Notes: generated by a model from the letters alone, not told the origin. Positions 1 to 9,372 are shown, counted from the first letter of the stretch. The stretch is 64,000 nt of DNA from Bacillus sp. cl95 (GCF_900115925.1 NZ_FOYF01000004.1:210507-274506), one strand, 5' to 3'. Made by a program: numbers and translations.

Positions 1-779
1 CCAGCTGGACCATAGAACGCAAATTCAGGATCAATTACTTTAGTGGCATCTTCTTTTATAAAAATAGAACCAGTGTGTAAATCACCATGTAAAAGAGATT
101 GAGCATTAGTCATAAACTCGAATTTCAGTTTAGCCGTCTCTAATGCCAGCTTTTCATCTCCCCAAATATGTTCTTTTACAAAATCGAGGGAAGCTTCAAA
201 AACATCGTTTCGTGGGCAATCGTAAAACGGTTCTGTATATACAAGATCTTCGGTAATTTCACAAAGCTCTGGATTCGTGAATGACTTAACGAGCTCTTTC
301 TTTTCTTTATGCCCCATCACGACATCCGATGTGAGCAGTAATGTCTGTACCATAAAACTTGAAATATGATCGGCAAATAAAGGGAACTTCTTATGCTTCA
401 TGAGCGCCGTTCTCATGATTTCATATTGGGACAAATCTTCCATGACACAACAGTTCATGATCGGATCATAGTGATACATCTTCGGAACAAATCCTGGTGC
501 TAGTTGAGCCTGAAGCTTCAGGATTTCACTTTCAATGCGATTTCGATCCGTTGACAGCTTAAACTCGTCAGATATCCTTGCAACTGGACCCGCTTGCTTG
601 ATGATAATTGACTTGCCACTTTTTTCATCAACGATTCTAAACACATAGTTCAGATTTCCATCACCAATTTCCTTACAAGTAAGCACTGCATCTGAAGTAA
701 AGTAGTCGAGCTTTGTTTTTGCATACTCCACAGCATGCTCTTCTTTCATCGTAAAATATTCGCTTGTAAAAACTGTCAT
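1..779 (-). CDS. mtnK: 5-methylthioribose kinase, 3' end cut by window edge
   Basis: MtnK phosphorylates 5-methylthioribose at C1 in the methionine salvage pathway and has an aminoglycoside-kinase-like fold in the cytoplasm. The translated part (about 259 residues) has the ATP-binding N-lobe (GDGNLNYVF near residue 40), the catalytic loop [10 protein letters not shown] and the metal-binding DPEFAFYGP segment just before the edge. The family is about 400 residues, so roughly 140 C-terminal residues lie outside. The start is the ATG at 779, with GGGGGAA about 7 nt upstream. In bacilli mtnK is usually followed by mtnA, which would lie off the left edge. I looked for an S-box leader between 780 and 918 and do not see one. 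Confident identification. Confidence 0.93.
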   Translation of the reverse strand, partial: MTVFTSEYFTMKEEHAVEYAKTKLDYFTSDAVLTCKEIGDGNLNYVFRIVDEKSGKSIIIKQAGPVARISDEFKLSTDRNRIESEILKLQAQLAPGFVPKMYHYDPIMNCCVMEDLSQYEIMRTALMKHKKFPLFADHISSFMVQTLLLTSDVVMGHKEKKELVKSFTNPELCEITEDLVYTEPFYDCPRNDVFEASLDFVKEHIWGDEKLALETAKLKFEFMTNAQSLLHGDLHTGSIFIKEDATKVIDPEFAFYGPA

Positions 780-918
780 TTGTCTATTCCCCCCATGCTC
801 ATCCTTTATGAATCATCAGCATTTTTACAGATAATACTGAATCTTATTATTAAAAATTATCTAATAATTTTACCCCTTAAAATGCTCTTGTTCAATCTAT
901 TTTTATTAGTTGAGCATT

Positions 919-951
919 AAAAAAAGGAAGATGCCGCTTAAGCATCTCCCC
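919..951 (-). terminator. Intrinsic terminator of the ABC exporter operon
   Basis: On the minus strand GGAGATGC and GCATCTTCC form a stem with a short loop, followed by a run of seven T. It lies 235 bp beyond the ABC gene stop at 1186, so a repeat array (1022-1119) falls inside the predicted 3' untranslated region. Confidence 0.8.
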
Positions 952-1021
952 TGAAAAATCATTTTGAGTTCGCAATCTAATATTTCATGGGGGTAAATGA
1001 GAGCTTTTGTGGTAATTGAGA

Positions 1022-1119
1022 ACTTTTATCGATGAGATTTCTCGATATATCGAAATGAAAACCCAATATATCAATATGAAATGACGATATATCGATGTCT
1101 TTTTAAAGGATATCGATAT
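1022..1119. repeat. 21-bp phased array A (TATCG core, 5 units)
   Basis: The core TATCG (once TATCA) begins at 1027, 1048, 1069, 1090 and 1111, exactly 21 bp apart each time. In the middle units it extends to the palindrome CGATATATCG. The bases between cores are not conserved. The array lies between the ABC exporter stop codon (1186) and its terminator (919-951). One of at least six arrays in this window with the same period but different cores. No gene is seen in the 406 bp between 780 and 1185. Confidence 0.85.
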
Positions 1120-1185
1120 GGCGACATCTTTCGACACACCCACTACTCCCCATAGGTAGGATCTCGATACCAAAATCCTACCCAA

Positions 1186-3009
1186 TCACCCAAGGCCCCG
1201 ATTACCCGAAGATGCCAGCTGATAATAAAATCCTTTTCTATCAAGCAATTCTTCATGGTTACCTCGTTCAATAATTTGGCCCTGCTCGAGCACAATGATT
1301 TGATCCGCTTTTTGGATTGTATTGAGACGATGGGCAATCACGAAGCTAGTTCTGCCCTCCATTAAAACTTGGAGCGCCTCCTGTATCTTCAGTTCCGTCA
1401 CAGTATCGATGCTGCTTGTCGCTTCATCCAAAATCAAGATAGCCGGATTTGCAAGAATGGCTCTGGCAATAGAGAGAAGTTGCTTCTGTCCTTGACTAAT
1501 TCCGCTACCATCCTGCTTCAGTACTGTGTCATATCCATCTTTTGTCTTCGTAATGAATGAATGTGCGTTGGCCTTTTTAGCTGCTTCTTCTATTTCAAGG
1601 TCCGTTGCAGCGAGTCTTCCATAACGGATGTTTTCACGAATGGTTCCTTCAAAAAGAAATGAGTCCTGAAGTACAAATGCCATATGGCGGCGAAGACTTG
1701 CTCGCTTTACTTTCGTAATGTCATGACCATCAATAAAAATAGCACCCTGAGTGGCATCATAAAAACGAGAAAGTAAATTCATAATCGTGGATTTACCGGC
1801 CCCAGTGGGTCCAACTAAGGCCACCATCTCACCCGGTAAAGCCGTGAAACTGATATTCGAGACTGTATCTCCTCCTTTTTCATATGAAAAAGAAACGTCC
1901 CGAAATTCCACCTTACCTTTTACTTCATTCATTTTCAGATCGCTTTCACCTTCGTCAAGCTCTTTTTCTTCATCTAAAACTTCAAATACACGCTCGGCAC
2001 CAGCAACAGCAGATAATAATGTATTGAACTGGTTGGCAAGGTCATTGAGAGGTCTGGTGAATTGTCTTGAATACTCCGTAAAGACGATAATAACACCAAC
2101 AGTAATTATGCCTTTTAGTGCCAGTAGACCACCTACACCTGCAATGACCGCAAAACTGGCGTTATTTAGAACGTTCATGAGTTTTGGAATGAAGCCTGAG
2201 AATGCTTGTGCCCAAAATCCAGAATCTCTTAGCTTCTCGTTCTTCTCACGGAAATCGGCAATGACTTGATCTTCTTGCGAAAACATCTTCACAACTTTTT
2301 GTCCTGAAATCGTTTCTTCAATAAAACCGTTCATCTCTCCCAGGTTTTTCTGCTGTTCCTTAAATAGGACGCCTGTCCTTTTCGTAATCCATTTCAAGCC
2401 GAAGAACATTAAAGGTACAATCATGATCGTCAAGAATGTCAAAATCGGACTCAGCCAAAGCATGACTCCGAGTGTGCCTATTAAGGTCAAGAGACTTGAT
2501 ATGATTTGGATAAAAGAACTATTAAGAGTCGTACTAATATTCTCGATGTCATTCGTGACTCTGCTCATCACTTCTCCGTGCTGGCGTTGGTCAAAATAAG
2601 AAATCGGCAAGTGATGAAGTTGATGAAACAAATCTGTTCTTAGCGTAAAGACCGTCTTTTGAGAAACGGTTATCATCCAGTAGTTCTGCAAAAAAATAGC
2701 CAATGATTGAAAGAGATAAACCAATGCGAGCCAGATGATCAGTGTGACAATACCTTGGTTATCCTTTGTAACGATATAATCATCGACAGCTTTCCCAATG
2801 AGATACGGCCCTAATAGTCCAAATACGGAACTGGCGATGACCATGAATAATACAAGATAGAGCTTAAGCTTATGTTCAGCGAGGTAGCGCCATAAACGTC
2901 TCAAAGTGTTTTTCCAGTTCTTCGCTTTTGCTTTTTGTGCAGGAAGTACAGGATTTACATTCGGATACGTTCGTTTGTATCGAAAGGGTTTACTTAATTC
3001 CTTGAACAC
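1186..3009 (-). CDS. ABC exporter half-transporter, subunit 2 (YfiC-like)
   Basis: This 607-residue type IV ABC half-exporter has six membrane helices in the N-terminal 330 residues and one ATPase domain. Visible motifs are Walker A GPTGAGKST, Walker B ILILDEATS and H-loop VIAHR, all canonical. The ABC signature is altered to GISQGQKQ instead of LSGGQ. That is expected for the partner that gives a dead signature to the degenerate site of a heterodimer. The GTG start at 3009 overlaps the end of the upstream half-transporter by 20 bp, so translation is probably coupled. Size and pairing resemble YfiB/YfiC of B. subtilis; BmrC/BmrD is the other close model. The substrate (drug or lipid) cannot be read from sequence. 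Confidence 0.9.
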   Translation of the reverse strand: MFKELSKPFRYKRTYPNVNPVLPAQKAKAKNWKNTLRRLWRYLAEHKLKLYLVLFMVIASSVFGLLGPYLIGKAVDDYIVTKDNQGIVTLIIWLALVYLFQSLAIFLQNYWMITVSQKTVFTLRTDLFHQLHHLPISYFDQRQHGEVMSRVTNDIENISTTLNSSFIQIISSLLTLIGTLGVMLWLSPILTFLTIMIVPLMFFGLKWITKRTGVLFKEQQKNLGEMNGFIEETISGQKVVKMFSQEDQVIADFREKNEKLRDSGFWAQAFSGFIPKLMNVLNNASFAVIAGVGGLLALKGIITVGVIIVFTEYSRQFTRPLNDLANQFNTLLSAVAGAERVFEVLDEEKELDEGESDLKMNEVKGKVEFRDVSFSYEKGGDTVSNISFTALPGEMVALVGPTGAGKSTIMNLLSRFYDATQGAIFIDGHDITKVKRASLRRHMAFVLQDSFLFEGTIRENIRYGRLAATDLEIEEAAKKANAHSFITKTKDGYDTVLKQDGSGISQGQKQLLSIARAILANPAILILDEATSSIDTVTELKIQEALQVLMEGRTSFVIAHRLNTIQKADQIIVLEQGQIIERGNHEELLDRKGFYYQLASSGNRGLG

Positions 3010-4741
3010 TCTTCATTCCCTCCTCTCCAAATTGAGAATGGAAGATGTCCTGGTAGAGCTGAACTTCGTCTAATAGCTCTTGATGACTTCCTTTTGCCAG
3101 CAATTTCCCGCCCTCTAACAGGAGAATAACATCGGCATTCATAGCCGTGCTCATTTTTTGCGTAATCATAAACGTCGTACAAGCATATTTGTTTAGAGCT
3201 TTCAGTAGCTCCGCTTCTGTTTTCATATCTAGAGCACTGGTACTATCGTCTAGTAACAGAATGGCAGGCTTCCTTATTAATGCACGGGCAATTGCAATCC
3301 TTTGCTTTTGTCCACCTGACAAGTTAACACCTTTTTGTCCTACTCTTGTCTCGTATTTCTTTGGCAGTTTGATGATTGTTTCATGAATTTGAGCATCTTT
3401 TGCCGCCTCGATAACTTCCGATTCGGTCGCTGCTTCTTTTCCCCACGCGATGTTTCCAGCGATACTCCCTGTAAATAGAAGTGACTCTTGTGGTACAAAT
3501 CCCATTGATTTTCTAAGTATTTCTTGCTTATAGGCAGTGATATCTTGATCATCAATCAAGATTTGACCATCACAGACATCATAGAGTCTTGGAATCAGTT
3601 GGAATAGCGTTGTTTTCCCTGAACCAGTCGCACCCAAAACAGCTACCGATTGACCGGCGTGAACGGTAAAAGAAATGTCTGAAAGCACCCGTTCTTCTGA
3701 TTCGGGATACTGGAATGAGACATTTCTGAATTCAACCTTACCTGCTCTTATAACATGATCCTCAGATGGGCCATACTCTCTATTTTTCATATCCACTTCT
3801 GTATCCATCACTTCCATGATTCGTTGCCCAGAAGACTTGGCACGTGAAAATACCATGACTATCATAGAGAAAACAGACAGTGCAGATGTCATTCTAGTCG
3901 CATAATTTATGAGAGCCACCACTTCTCCAACCTTTACTTCCCCAGTATTTACATGAACACTCCCAAACCATAATAATGCAATCAAGCTCCCGTTCATTAC
4001 CAGTAACAAAAGGGGGGTAGTCGATTCAATTAGCCAGAAGGAAGAAATCGTCCTATCCATGAGTTGTTCATTAGCACCACGAAAACGCTTATTTTCATGG
4101 GAGCCTCTCATATACGCTTTTACAAGTCTCATTCCAGAAAGATTTTCCCTCATCACCACATTGACCTTATCCAACTTATTTTGAATGGAGCTAAAAAGTT
4201 TGATGGCCCTTCCCATAGACCAAATAAGGAAAAGGATCAAAAATGGCACAGTAGCGACGAGTATGCTTCCTAGCTTCAAATTTAAAGCTAACGCCATTAC
4301 GAGACCACCTAATACTAGCAGGGGTGCGCGCATCATCACTCTAAGACTCATAAATACTGTATTTTGGACTTGCGTCACATCATTAGTTAGCCTAGTAATA
4401 AGTGATGACGTTGGGAAACGATTGAAGTTTGAAAAAGAAAAGGATTGAACCTTTTCGAATAGACTTTTCCTAACTTCATACCCAAAACCTTGACTCGTGT
4501 GACCTGCAAAAAAGGAACTTAAAATTCCACCAATGAACGCAAGCAGCGAAATCCCCAGTAGGATTCCTCCCCAATACATTACAACTGAAAGATCCTTTTT
4601 CATGATTCCTTCGTCAATGATCTTAGCCATTAAAAGAGGCTGAACCAACTCTACAGTCAATTCCGCCAACATCAGAAAAAGAGCAATTCCAATGTGGAGT
4701 CTATAAGGCTTTAAGAAGGGGATAAATTTCTGCAACACCAA
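2990..4741 (-). CDS. ABC exporter half-transporter, subunit 1 with degenerate ATP site (YfiB-like)
   Basis: A 583-residue half-exporter with an N-terminal six-helix membrane domain and a C-terminal ATPase. Walker A (GATGSGKTT) and the signature (LSGGQKQRIAIARAL) are canonical. The Walker B catalytic glutamate is aspartate (ILLLDDSTSALD) and the H-loop histidine is glutamine (ITQKMS). Together with the altered signature of the downstream subunit this gives one dead and one live ATP site, the hallmark of heterodimeric exporters. The start is TTG at 4741 or GTG one codon later; GAGGAG lies just upstream and fits the GTG slightly better. First gene of a two-gene operon that ends at the terminator near 919-951. 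Confidence 0.9.
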   Translation of the reverse strand: MVLQKFIPFLKPYRLHIGIALFLMLAELTVELVQPLLMAKIIDEGIMKKDLSVVMYWGGILLGISLLAFIGGILSSFFAGHTSQGFGYEVRKSLFEKVQSFSFSNFNRFPTSSLITRLTNDVTQVQNTVFMSLRVMMRAPLLVLGGLVMALALNLKLGSILVATVPFLILFLIWSMGRAIKLFSSIQNKLDKVNVVMRENLSGMRLVKAYMRGSHENKRFRGANEQLMDRTISSFWLIESTTPLLLLVMNGSLIALLWFGSVHVNTGEVKVGEVVALINYATRMTSALSVFSMIVMVFSRAKSSGQRIMEVMDTEVDMKNREYGPSEDHVIRAGKVEFRNVSFQYPESEERVLSDISFTVHAGQSVAVLGATGSGKTTLFQLIPRLYDVCDGQILIDDQDITAYKQEILRKSMGFVPQESLLFTGSIAGNIAWGKEAATESEVIEAAKDAQIHETIIKLPKKYETRVGQKGVNLSGGQKQRIAIARALIRKPAILLLDDSTSALDMKTEAELLKALNKYACTTFMITQKMSTAMNADVILLLEGGKLLAKGSHQELLDEVQLYQDIFHSQFGEEGMKSVQGIK

Positions 4742-4926
4742 ATCTCCTCTCTAGCAAAAACATCTATAAATTTAGTAAGGCGAAATACTTTAGTTAATAC
4801 TATAGCTCTTTTTTCTAAATAATGAAAATATATTCGCTGCAGCTCGTGTTTATTTTTCTCAAATAGCGGGAATTAATGACTAGCAAAAAAATAAAAGCAG
4901 TAAACATAGGACCAGAAATGAACACA

Positions 4927-4958
4927 AAAAAAGAGCCAGCAATTTGCTGACTCTTCAA
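4927..4958 (-). terminator. Intrinsic terminator of the azoreductase gene
   Basis: On the minus strand AGAGTCAGCAAATTGCTGGCTCT folds into a stem followed by seven T. It starts a few bases after the stop codon at 4963. Confidence 0.88.
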
Positions 4959-4962
4959 GGTA

Positions 4963-5598
4963 TTAGAATGTATGAGCAAGATCCTTTGCACGCGCAATTC
5001 CGTTTTCTTTGATTTCCTGTGCTTTATCAGGCATTGCTGCATGACCTTCAATGAACAATCCTTCTAGTGAAGGAACGCCGAAGAATTGCATTAGGACTGT
5101 TAAGTAACGGTGACCCATCTCCATTGCTGCAGCTGGACCTTCAGAATAGATTCCGCCACGAGCTTGGATATGAAGTGCTTTTTTATCTGTTAACAAACCA
5201 ACTGGACCTTCAGCCGTATACTTGAAAGACTTACCTGCAACCGAAACAGAGTCTAGGTATGCTTTCATCACTGGAGGGAATGAGAAGTTCCAAAGAGGTG
5301 TTACAAAAACATACTTGTCAGCTGAAACGAATTGATCGCTTAGTTCACCCAAACGGCCAACCTTCGCTTTTTCATCAACTGAAAGTTCGTCGAAACCTTT
5401 GCCTGATTGAAGTTTGCCCCAACCACTGAAAACATCAACATCGATTTGTGGAATATTTTCCTTGTATAAATCGATATGAACGATTTCATCGTTAGTATTA
5501 ACTTCTTTGTAAGTATCAATGAATGCTTTACCTGCTGCCATACTGAAAGACGCTGCTTCATCATGTGGGTGTGCAGTAATGTACAAAACTTTTGCCAT
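4963..5598 (-). CDS. azoR: FMN-dependent NADH-azoreductase
   Basis: A 211-residue flavodoxin-like enzyme of the AzoR/AcpD family, which reduces quinones and azo bonds with NADH and FMN in the cytoplasm and is usually linked to quinone or thiol stress. Visible family segments are the N-terminal [13 protein letters not shown] strand with its phosphate-binding loop, the FMN-contacting [11 protein letters not shown] loop near residue 100, and the [13 protein letters not shown] region. Length matches the family. ATG start with AGGAGGA upstream. It stands alone between a terminator and a 600-bp non-coding stretch. No YodB/MhqR-type operator was identified. Confidence 0.92.
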   Translation of the reverse strand: MAKVLYITAHPHDEAASFSMAAGKAFIDTYKEVNTNDEIVHIDLYKENIPQIDVDVFSGWGKLQSGKGFDELSVDEKAKVGRLGELSDQFVSADKYVFVTPLWNFSFPPVMKAYLDSVSVAGKSFKYTAEGPVGLLTDKKALHIQARGGIYSEGPAAAMEMGHRYLTVLMQFFGVPSLEGLFIEGHAAMPDKAQEIKENGIARAKDLAHTF

Positions 5599-5760
5599 GT
5601 TATATCTTCCTCCTAAATTGAAAATCAGTTTATTATTGGTATTTCGAAATGATAAAATTCTTTTGAATCAATATATTTTTAATTAAAATATATTTAATTC
5701 GAGATAATAGTAACTCAAAATATCTAACTTAGCAAGTAATTTGTTTCTTAAAAAAGCTCC

Positions 5761-5801
5761 GTTAATCTTGCCTGTTGATTTCCGCTCCAGTCGCTAGCTT
5801 T
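5761..5801 (-). repeat. Terminal fragment of dispersed GC-rich repeat (copy 1)
   Basis: The segment around GTTGATTTCCGCTC is nearly identical, with three mismatches in about 40 bp, to the reverse complement of 37926-37965. A shorter match occurs at 44928-44960. It looks like one end of a larger interspersed intergenic repeat whose body is seen at 37681-37965. Confidence 0.75.
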
Positions 5802-5984
5802 TTCGATTAGAGCAAAAATGTAAGCTTTATGGCAATATTTTTGACTTTTAGGATGACTGCGAAATTAGATTACTTTCTTAATTTAAGACTGTTCGAAAAA
5901 TCGTCAAAATATGGATGTAAGAAGTAATATTTAGGATCTATTTTCACCATTTAATGCAGAAGGTGATTTGTAGAAGAATTTCTT

Positions 5985-6053
5985 TTTGTGAAACTGTACA
6001 CTTTATTTGTGTAAATTAGAGTTTTATTTGTGTAAAACCCGGTTTCTTTTGTG
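5985..6053. repeat. 21-bp phased array B (TTTGTG core, 4 units)
   Basis: TTTGTG starts at 5985, 6006, 6027 and 6048: three intervals of exactly 21 bp. The middle two units share the longer TTATTTGTGTAAA. Inter-core bases differ. Stops occur in the frames I checked, so it is not coding. It lies beyond the terminator (6156-6198) of the acyl-CoA operon. Confidence 0.85.
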
Positions 6054-6155
6054 AATGCCTCTTTCAGACACAAAAACTACCAAAAAATAAGTTTTAGTAA
6101 AAATATCACAATATCCAATATCAAGGACAAATTTTATACATTCTTATCTACTAAA

Positions 6156-6198
6156 AAAAGAAGAAGGATCTGCCATTAGACAAATCCCTCTTTCACCC
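6156..6198 (-). terminator. Intrinsic terminator of the acyl-CoA operon
   Basis: On the minus strand GAGGGATTTGTC pairs with GGCAGATCCTTC (nine or more pairs including G-U) and is followed by a T run. It begins immediately after the 47-codon gene, the last gene of the operon. Confidence 0.75.
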
Positions 6199-6342
6199 TT
6201 ATTCTTCTTCAACCGCACCGTATGGATTGGCGGCTAGGTTTTTTCTCATTTCATCTGTTAATACAAATGGCTCCGTTACACCCGCATCACTTTCAGAACC
6301 CATTTGAAAACTGCCATCGAAATGCAAAGGCTTATTTTGCAT
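6199..6342 (-). CDS. 47-residue protein of unknown function, last gene of the acyl-CoA operon
   Basis: An ATG at 6342 is preceded by GGGGTGA with a 5-nt gap and opens a 47-codon frame (MQNKPLHFDGSF ... PYGAVEEE) that ends at 6199, directly before a terminator. The good ribosome binding site, the position 102 bp after the acyl-CoA ligase stop and the tight terminator support a real gene. The product is acidic and soluble, with no membrane segment or cysteine. I do not recognise a family. It may be a small partner of the enzymes upstream, but nothing in the sequence shows that. Confidence 0.6.
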   Translation of the reverse strand: MQNKPLHFDGSFQMGSESDAGVTEPFVLTDEMRKNLAANPYGAVEEE

Positions 6343-6444
6343 CAAATTTCACCCCAATTAAAATTCTTTTCTCTCTATTGTTTACGAACTCAGGATATTT
6401 CACTCAGGAAAAAATACCCACACATCCAATTTTATTATTATTTA

Positions 6445-8061
6445 CTAATTTTTAACTAAATGATTTTTTAGTTTCTCTCTTAAAGCCCTTTTTAGGAACT
6501 TACCTACCGATGTTTTCGGAATTTCATCCATGAAGATGATGTCATCTGGCAACCACCATTTTGCAAACTGCGGCGCTAAAAAGTCGTTTAGCTCCTGTTT
6601 ATCTGTTTTACCTTTGTATGGTTCCTTCAATACCACACATGCAACCGGACGTTCCTGCCACTCTGGATGAGGAACAGCGATGACACTTGCTTCAAAAACA
6701 GCATCATGTGCCATAAGTGCGTTTTCAAGATCAACGGAAGAAATCCATTCCCCACCGCTTTTAATTAAATCCTTTGTTCGGTCTACAAGTTTTACAACAC
6801 CTTCTTCATCAACAGTAGCGACATCCCCTGTATATAGCCAACCATCTTTGAATGCTTCTTTTGAACGCTCATCTTTGTAATATTCATCCGCAATCCATGG
6901 TCCTCGAATCAACAACTCACCCATGTCCTGCCCATCCCATTGCACTTCGCCGTTTCCACCGATGACTTTCATTTCAAGACCTGGCACCAGAAGACCCTGC
7001 TTAGCACGAATATCAAGGATGGCTTCTTCATCCAATTCCGTTTGATAGCTCTTTAATCTTGAAACAGTAACGAGAGGAGTTGTCTCCGTCATGCCATAAG
7101 CATGCAAGAATGGAATCTTGAACTTCGTTTCAAAGGCTTTGATCATCCCCCTTGGTGCAGCCGCGCCACCACAGAGAATTGACCTTAAAGACGAAGTATC
7201 ATAAGTCCCTTTTTCCAATTCATTCAATAGTCCGAGCCAAATGGTCGGAACACCCGCCGCCAATGTTACCTTTTCACTTTCTATAAAATCGGCAATCAAT
7301 TTCGGTGTGAATTGCGGTCCCGGCAGAACTTGCGTTGTTCCAAACCAAGTACAAGCAAACGGAAGTCCCCATGCGTTAGCATGGAACATTGGCACAACCG
7401 GCATGCACGTATCCGATTCGGAAATGCCTGCAGTATCCGCCAAACCGAGAGCAAAACTGTGCAGCACAATGGCACGGTGCGAATACACGACACCCTTTGG
7501 ATTACCTGTTGTGGCAGAAGTGTAGCACATGCCAGCTGGTTCATTTTCATCGATATCTTTTTTAAAGGCGAAGTTTGGATTCCCTTCGGCCAAAAGCTTT
7601 TCATAAGAATAGGTAGGCTGCAAACTCGTTTCTGGTAGTTCATCTTTGTCAGTCATAATAATGAAGGCTTTCACCGATTTCAAATCATCTTTCGCTCGCT
7701 CCAATAAAGGCAATAAGTCCTCATCCACAAAAATGACCTGGTCTTCAGCATGGTTGACGATATACGAAATATGCTCACTAGATAAGCGGATGTTGATTGT
7801 GTGCAGGACTGCACCCATTCCTGGCGCGGCAAAATAAATCTCAAGGTGACGATGATGATTCCAAGCAAATGTACCAACCTTGTCACCTTGTTTGATTCCG
7901 AGTTTTTCAAGGGAACTGGCCAATCTGCGCGTTCTTGTTCCAATTTCACGATAAGTCAAACGCTGGACACCCGATAGCGTTCTGGATACGACTTCTTTTT
8001 TCGGGAAAAACTTTTCAGCTCTTTCAATCATTGATCCAACAGTAAGCGGCACATTCATCAT
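6445..8061 (-). CDS. AMP-forming acyl-CoA ligase (AlkK/FadD-like)
   Basis: A 538-residue ANL-superfamily ligase that activates a carboxylic acid with ATP and CoA through an acyl-adenylate. Visible motifs are the P-loop-like TSATTGNPKGV near residue 185, the adenine-binding AYGMTETTP near residue 335, the hinge region WLYTGDVATVDEEG, and the conserved lysine in KTSVGKFLKR near the C-terminus. The form resembles medium/long-chain AlkK-type ligases. ATG at 8061 with AGAGGA upstream. It is the sixth gene of the minus-strand operon running from 14363 down to 6199. A second ligase (9373-10956) is in the same operon, so the two probably differ in chain length or branching of substrate. Confidence 0.9.
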   Translation of the reverse strand: MMNVPLTVGSMIERAEKFFPKKEVVSRTLSGVQRLTYREIGTRTRRLASSLEKLGIKQGDKVGTFAWNHHRHLEIYFAAPGMGAVLHTINIRLSSEHISYIVNHAEDQVIFVDEDLLPLLERAKDDLKSVKAFIIMTDKDELPETSLQPTYSYEKLLAEGNPNFAFKKDIDENEPAGMCYTSATTGNPKGVVYSHRAIVLHSFALGLADTAGISESDTCMPVVPMFHANAWGLPFACTWFGTTQVLPGPQFTPKLIADFIESEKVTLAAGVPTIWLGLLNELEKGTYDTSSLRSILCGGAAAPRGMIKAFETKFKIPFLHAYGMTETTPLVTVSRLKSYQTELDEEAILDIRAKQGLLVPGLEMKVIGGNGEVQWDGQDMGELLIRGPWIADEYYKDERSKEAFKDGWLYTGDVATVDEEGVVKLVDRTKDLIKSGGEWISSVDLENALMAHDAVFEASVIAVPHPEWQERPVACVVLKEPYKGKTDKQELNDFLAPQFAKWWLPDDIIFMDEIPKTSVGKFLKRALREKLKNHLVKN

Positions 8062-8216
8062 AAAGCGGATTCCTCTTTTCCTTTTAATCTTGAATTTATC
8101 GTTTTCCGACAGACGACTCCCACTTCAAAAAATGCGAAAGAGTGTTAAGTGGTGAGTAGTTCAATGCGCACTATTTCTTGAATTCGATTCTCTGCATTTC
8201 CCTGATGAAAAAATAT

Positions 8217-9308
8217 TTAGTTCATTTTTTCAGAAGTCTTTAGTTCACATAGAATTTCATCTGTATGTTCACCTTTTAAAGGCGATCGTTCACCTAGATT
8301 TACGGCTAAATCCGGATGCATTCTTACCTGACTATCCAAGATACTACCTTGAAATAATGGGAAGTTTTTCAGTTCTCCTACTTCTAAAACCGGTGTGAGA
8401 CAGCAATCGATTGCAAGTGAAAACTTCGTCCACTCATTAAGCGTTCGACTACAAAACTCAGATTTCATCTCTTCATAAACAGGATTGAGATGATGTGTTT
8501 TCGAAAAATGAGCATCCAGCCAATCTGGTTTTTGCAGGGCAACACAGAAATTCTCCCAGAACTTCGGTTCCAATGCGGCAAGACTCACATAACGACCATC
8601 CTGTGTTTCATAGATGGCATACGAAATGAAATCTCCATTTAACTCCGTTAAACCTTGTCCATAACCTGTTTCTTTTTCTGCAAGCATATGAACGCCCATG
8701 ATGGAGGTCATTGTCTCTGCAATGGATATACAGTGATAACTACCTTTCCCTGTTCGTTCCTTTAAGAGTAAAGCAGCGAGGATTCTTTCACTTGCTGCCA
8801 TTCCTCCGAGATAATCCGCAAAAGTGATGGTGGGATGGACCGGTCTGCCATGGCCAGAATCCTTAAGTTGTGAAAGAGCACCACTAAGCGCCATATAGTT
8901 CAAGTCATGACTGCCCAAACGGCTCATTGAACTCCGATCACCGTAACCGGTTAGAGAACAATACACAATCGCGGGATTTAGGTCTCGCACGCTTTCGTAA
9001 TCCATTCCTAGTTTCTGCATCACACCTGGCCGAAAGCTTTCTATGATCGCATCAGCTTGTGAAATAAGCTTCAGTGCTGCTTCACGACCATCCTGTTCTT
9101 TCAGATTGAGGACAATACTCCTCTTTTCGCGATTATTTGCCGTAAAAACAATACCTTCCCCTTTTTGTTTAATGGCCATGCTTCTTGCCGGATCGCCTTC
9201 AGGTGCTTCTACTTTTATGACGGAAGCACCAAACTCAGCTAGTCTCAGCGTTGCAAATGGACCGGGCAGGTAATTGGTAAAATCAATAATAGTGATTCCA
9301 TTTAGCAT
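8217..9308 (-). CDS. CaiB/BaiF family protein, alpha-methylacyl-CoA racemase-like
   Basis: A 363-residue CaiB/BaiF fold protein. Family members are CoA transferases or alpha-methylacyl-CoA racemases. The sequence matches the racemase subtype: SHDLNYMALSG corresponds to the racemase GHDINYLALSG with the catalytic histidine, and FADYLGG carries the aspartate equivalent to that in ADFAGG. ATG at 9308 is chosen over an upstream in-frame start because AAGGACG lies just before it and the longer frame would run into the preceding gene. A racemase converting (2R)- to (2S)-methylacyl-CoA fits the neighbouring acyl-CoA dehydrogenase and HSD10-like dehydrogenase, pointing to breakdown of 2-methyl-branched acids. 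CoA transfer remains the alternative. Confidence 0.85.
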   Translation of the reverse strand: MLNGITIIDFTNYLPGPFATLRLAEFGASVIKVEAPEGDPARSMAIKQKGEGIVFTANNREKRSIVLNLKEQDGREAALKLISQADAIIESFRPGVMQKLGMDYESVRDLNPAIVYCSLTGYGDRSSMSRLGSHDLNYMALSGALSQLKDSGHGRPVHPTITFADYLGGMAASERILAALLLKERTGKGSYHCISIAETMTSIMGVHMLAEKETGYGQGLTELNGDFISYAIYETQDGRYVSLAALEPKFWENFCVALQKPDWLDAHFSKTHHLNPVYEEMKSEFCSRTLNEWTKFSLAIDCCLTPVLEVGELKNFPLFQGSILDSQVRMHPDLAVNLGERSPLKGEHTDEILCELKTSEKMN

Positions 9309-9372
9309 GTGAGACGTCCTTTCTTTCAGGCTTTTCGTAAAAATATCATTCTTAGTAGGAAACAACCTTACC

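Larger units (their letters stand above)
5599..6155. other. Gene-free stretch with repeat fragment and phased array B
   Basis: About 560 bp upstream of azoR without a convincing ORF. It holds a 41-bp fragment of a dispersed Bacillaceae-type GC-rich repeat (5761-5801) and the TTTGTG phased array (5985-6053). The AT-rich part next to azoR probably contains its promoter, but I see no clear -35/-10 pair. Confidence 0.6.

Noticed and set aside
780-918. S-box (SAM) riboswitch upstream of mtnK
   Set aside because: Expected in some bacilli, but none of the conserved S-box blocks are visible here.
985-1185. 66-codon minus-strand frame with heptads over array A
   Set aside because: Overlaps phased repeat A; no ribosome site; same artefact as in array E.
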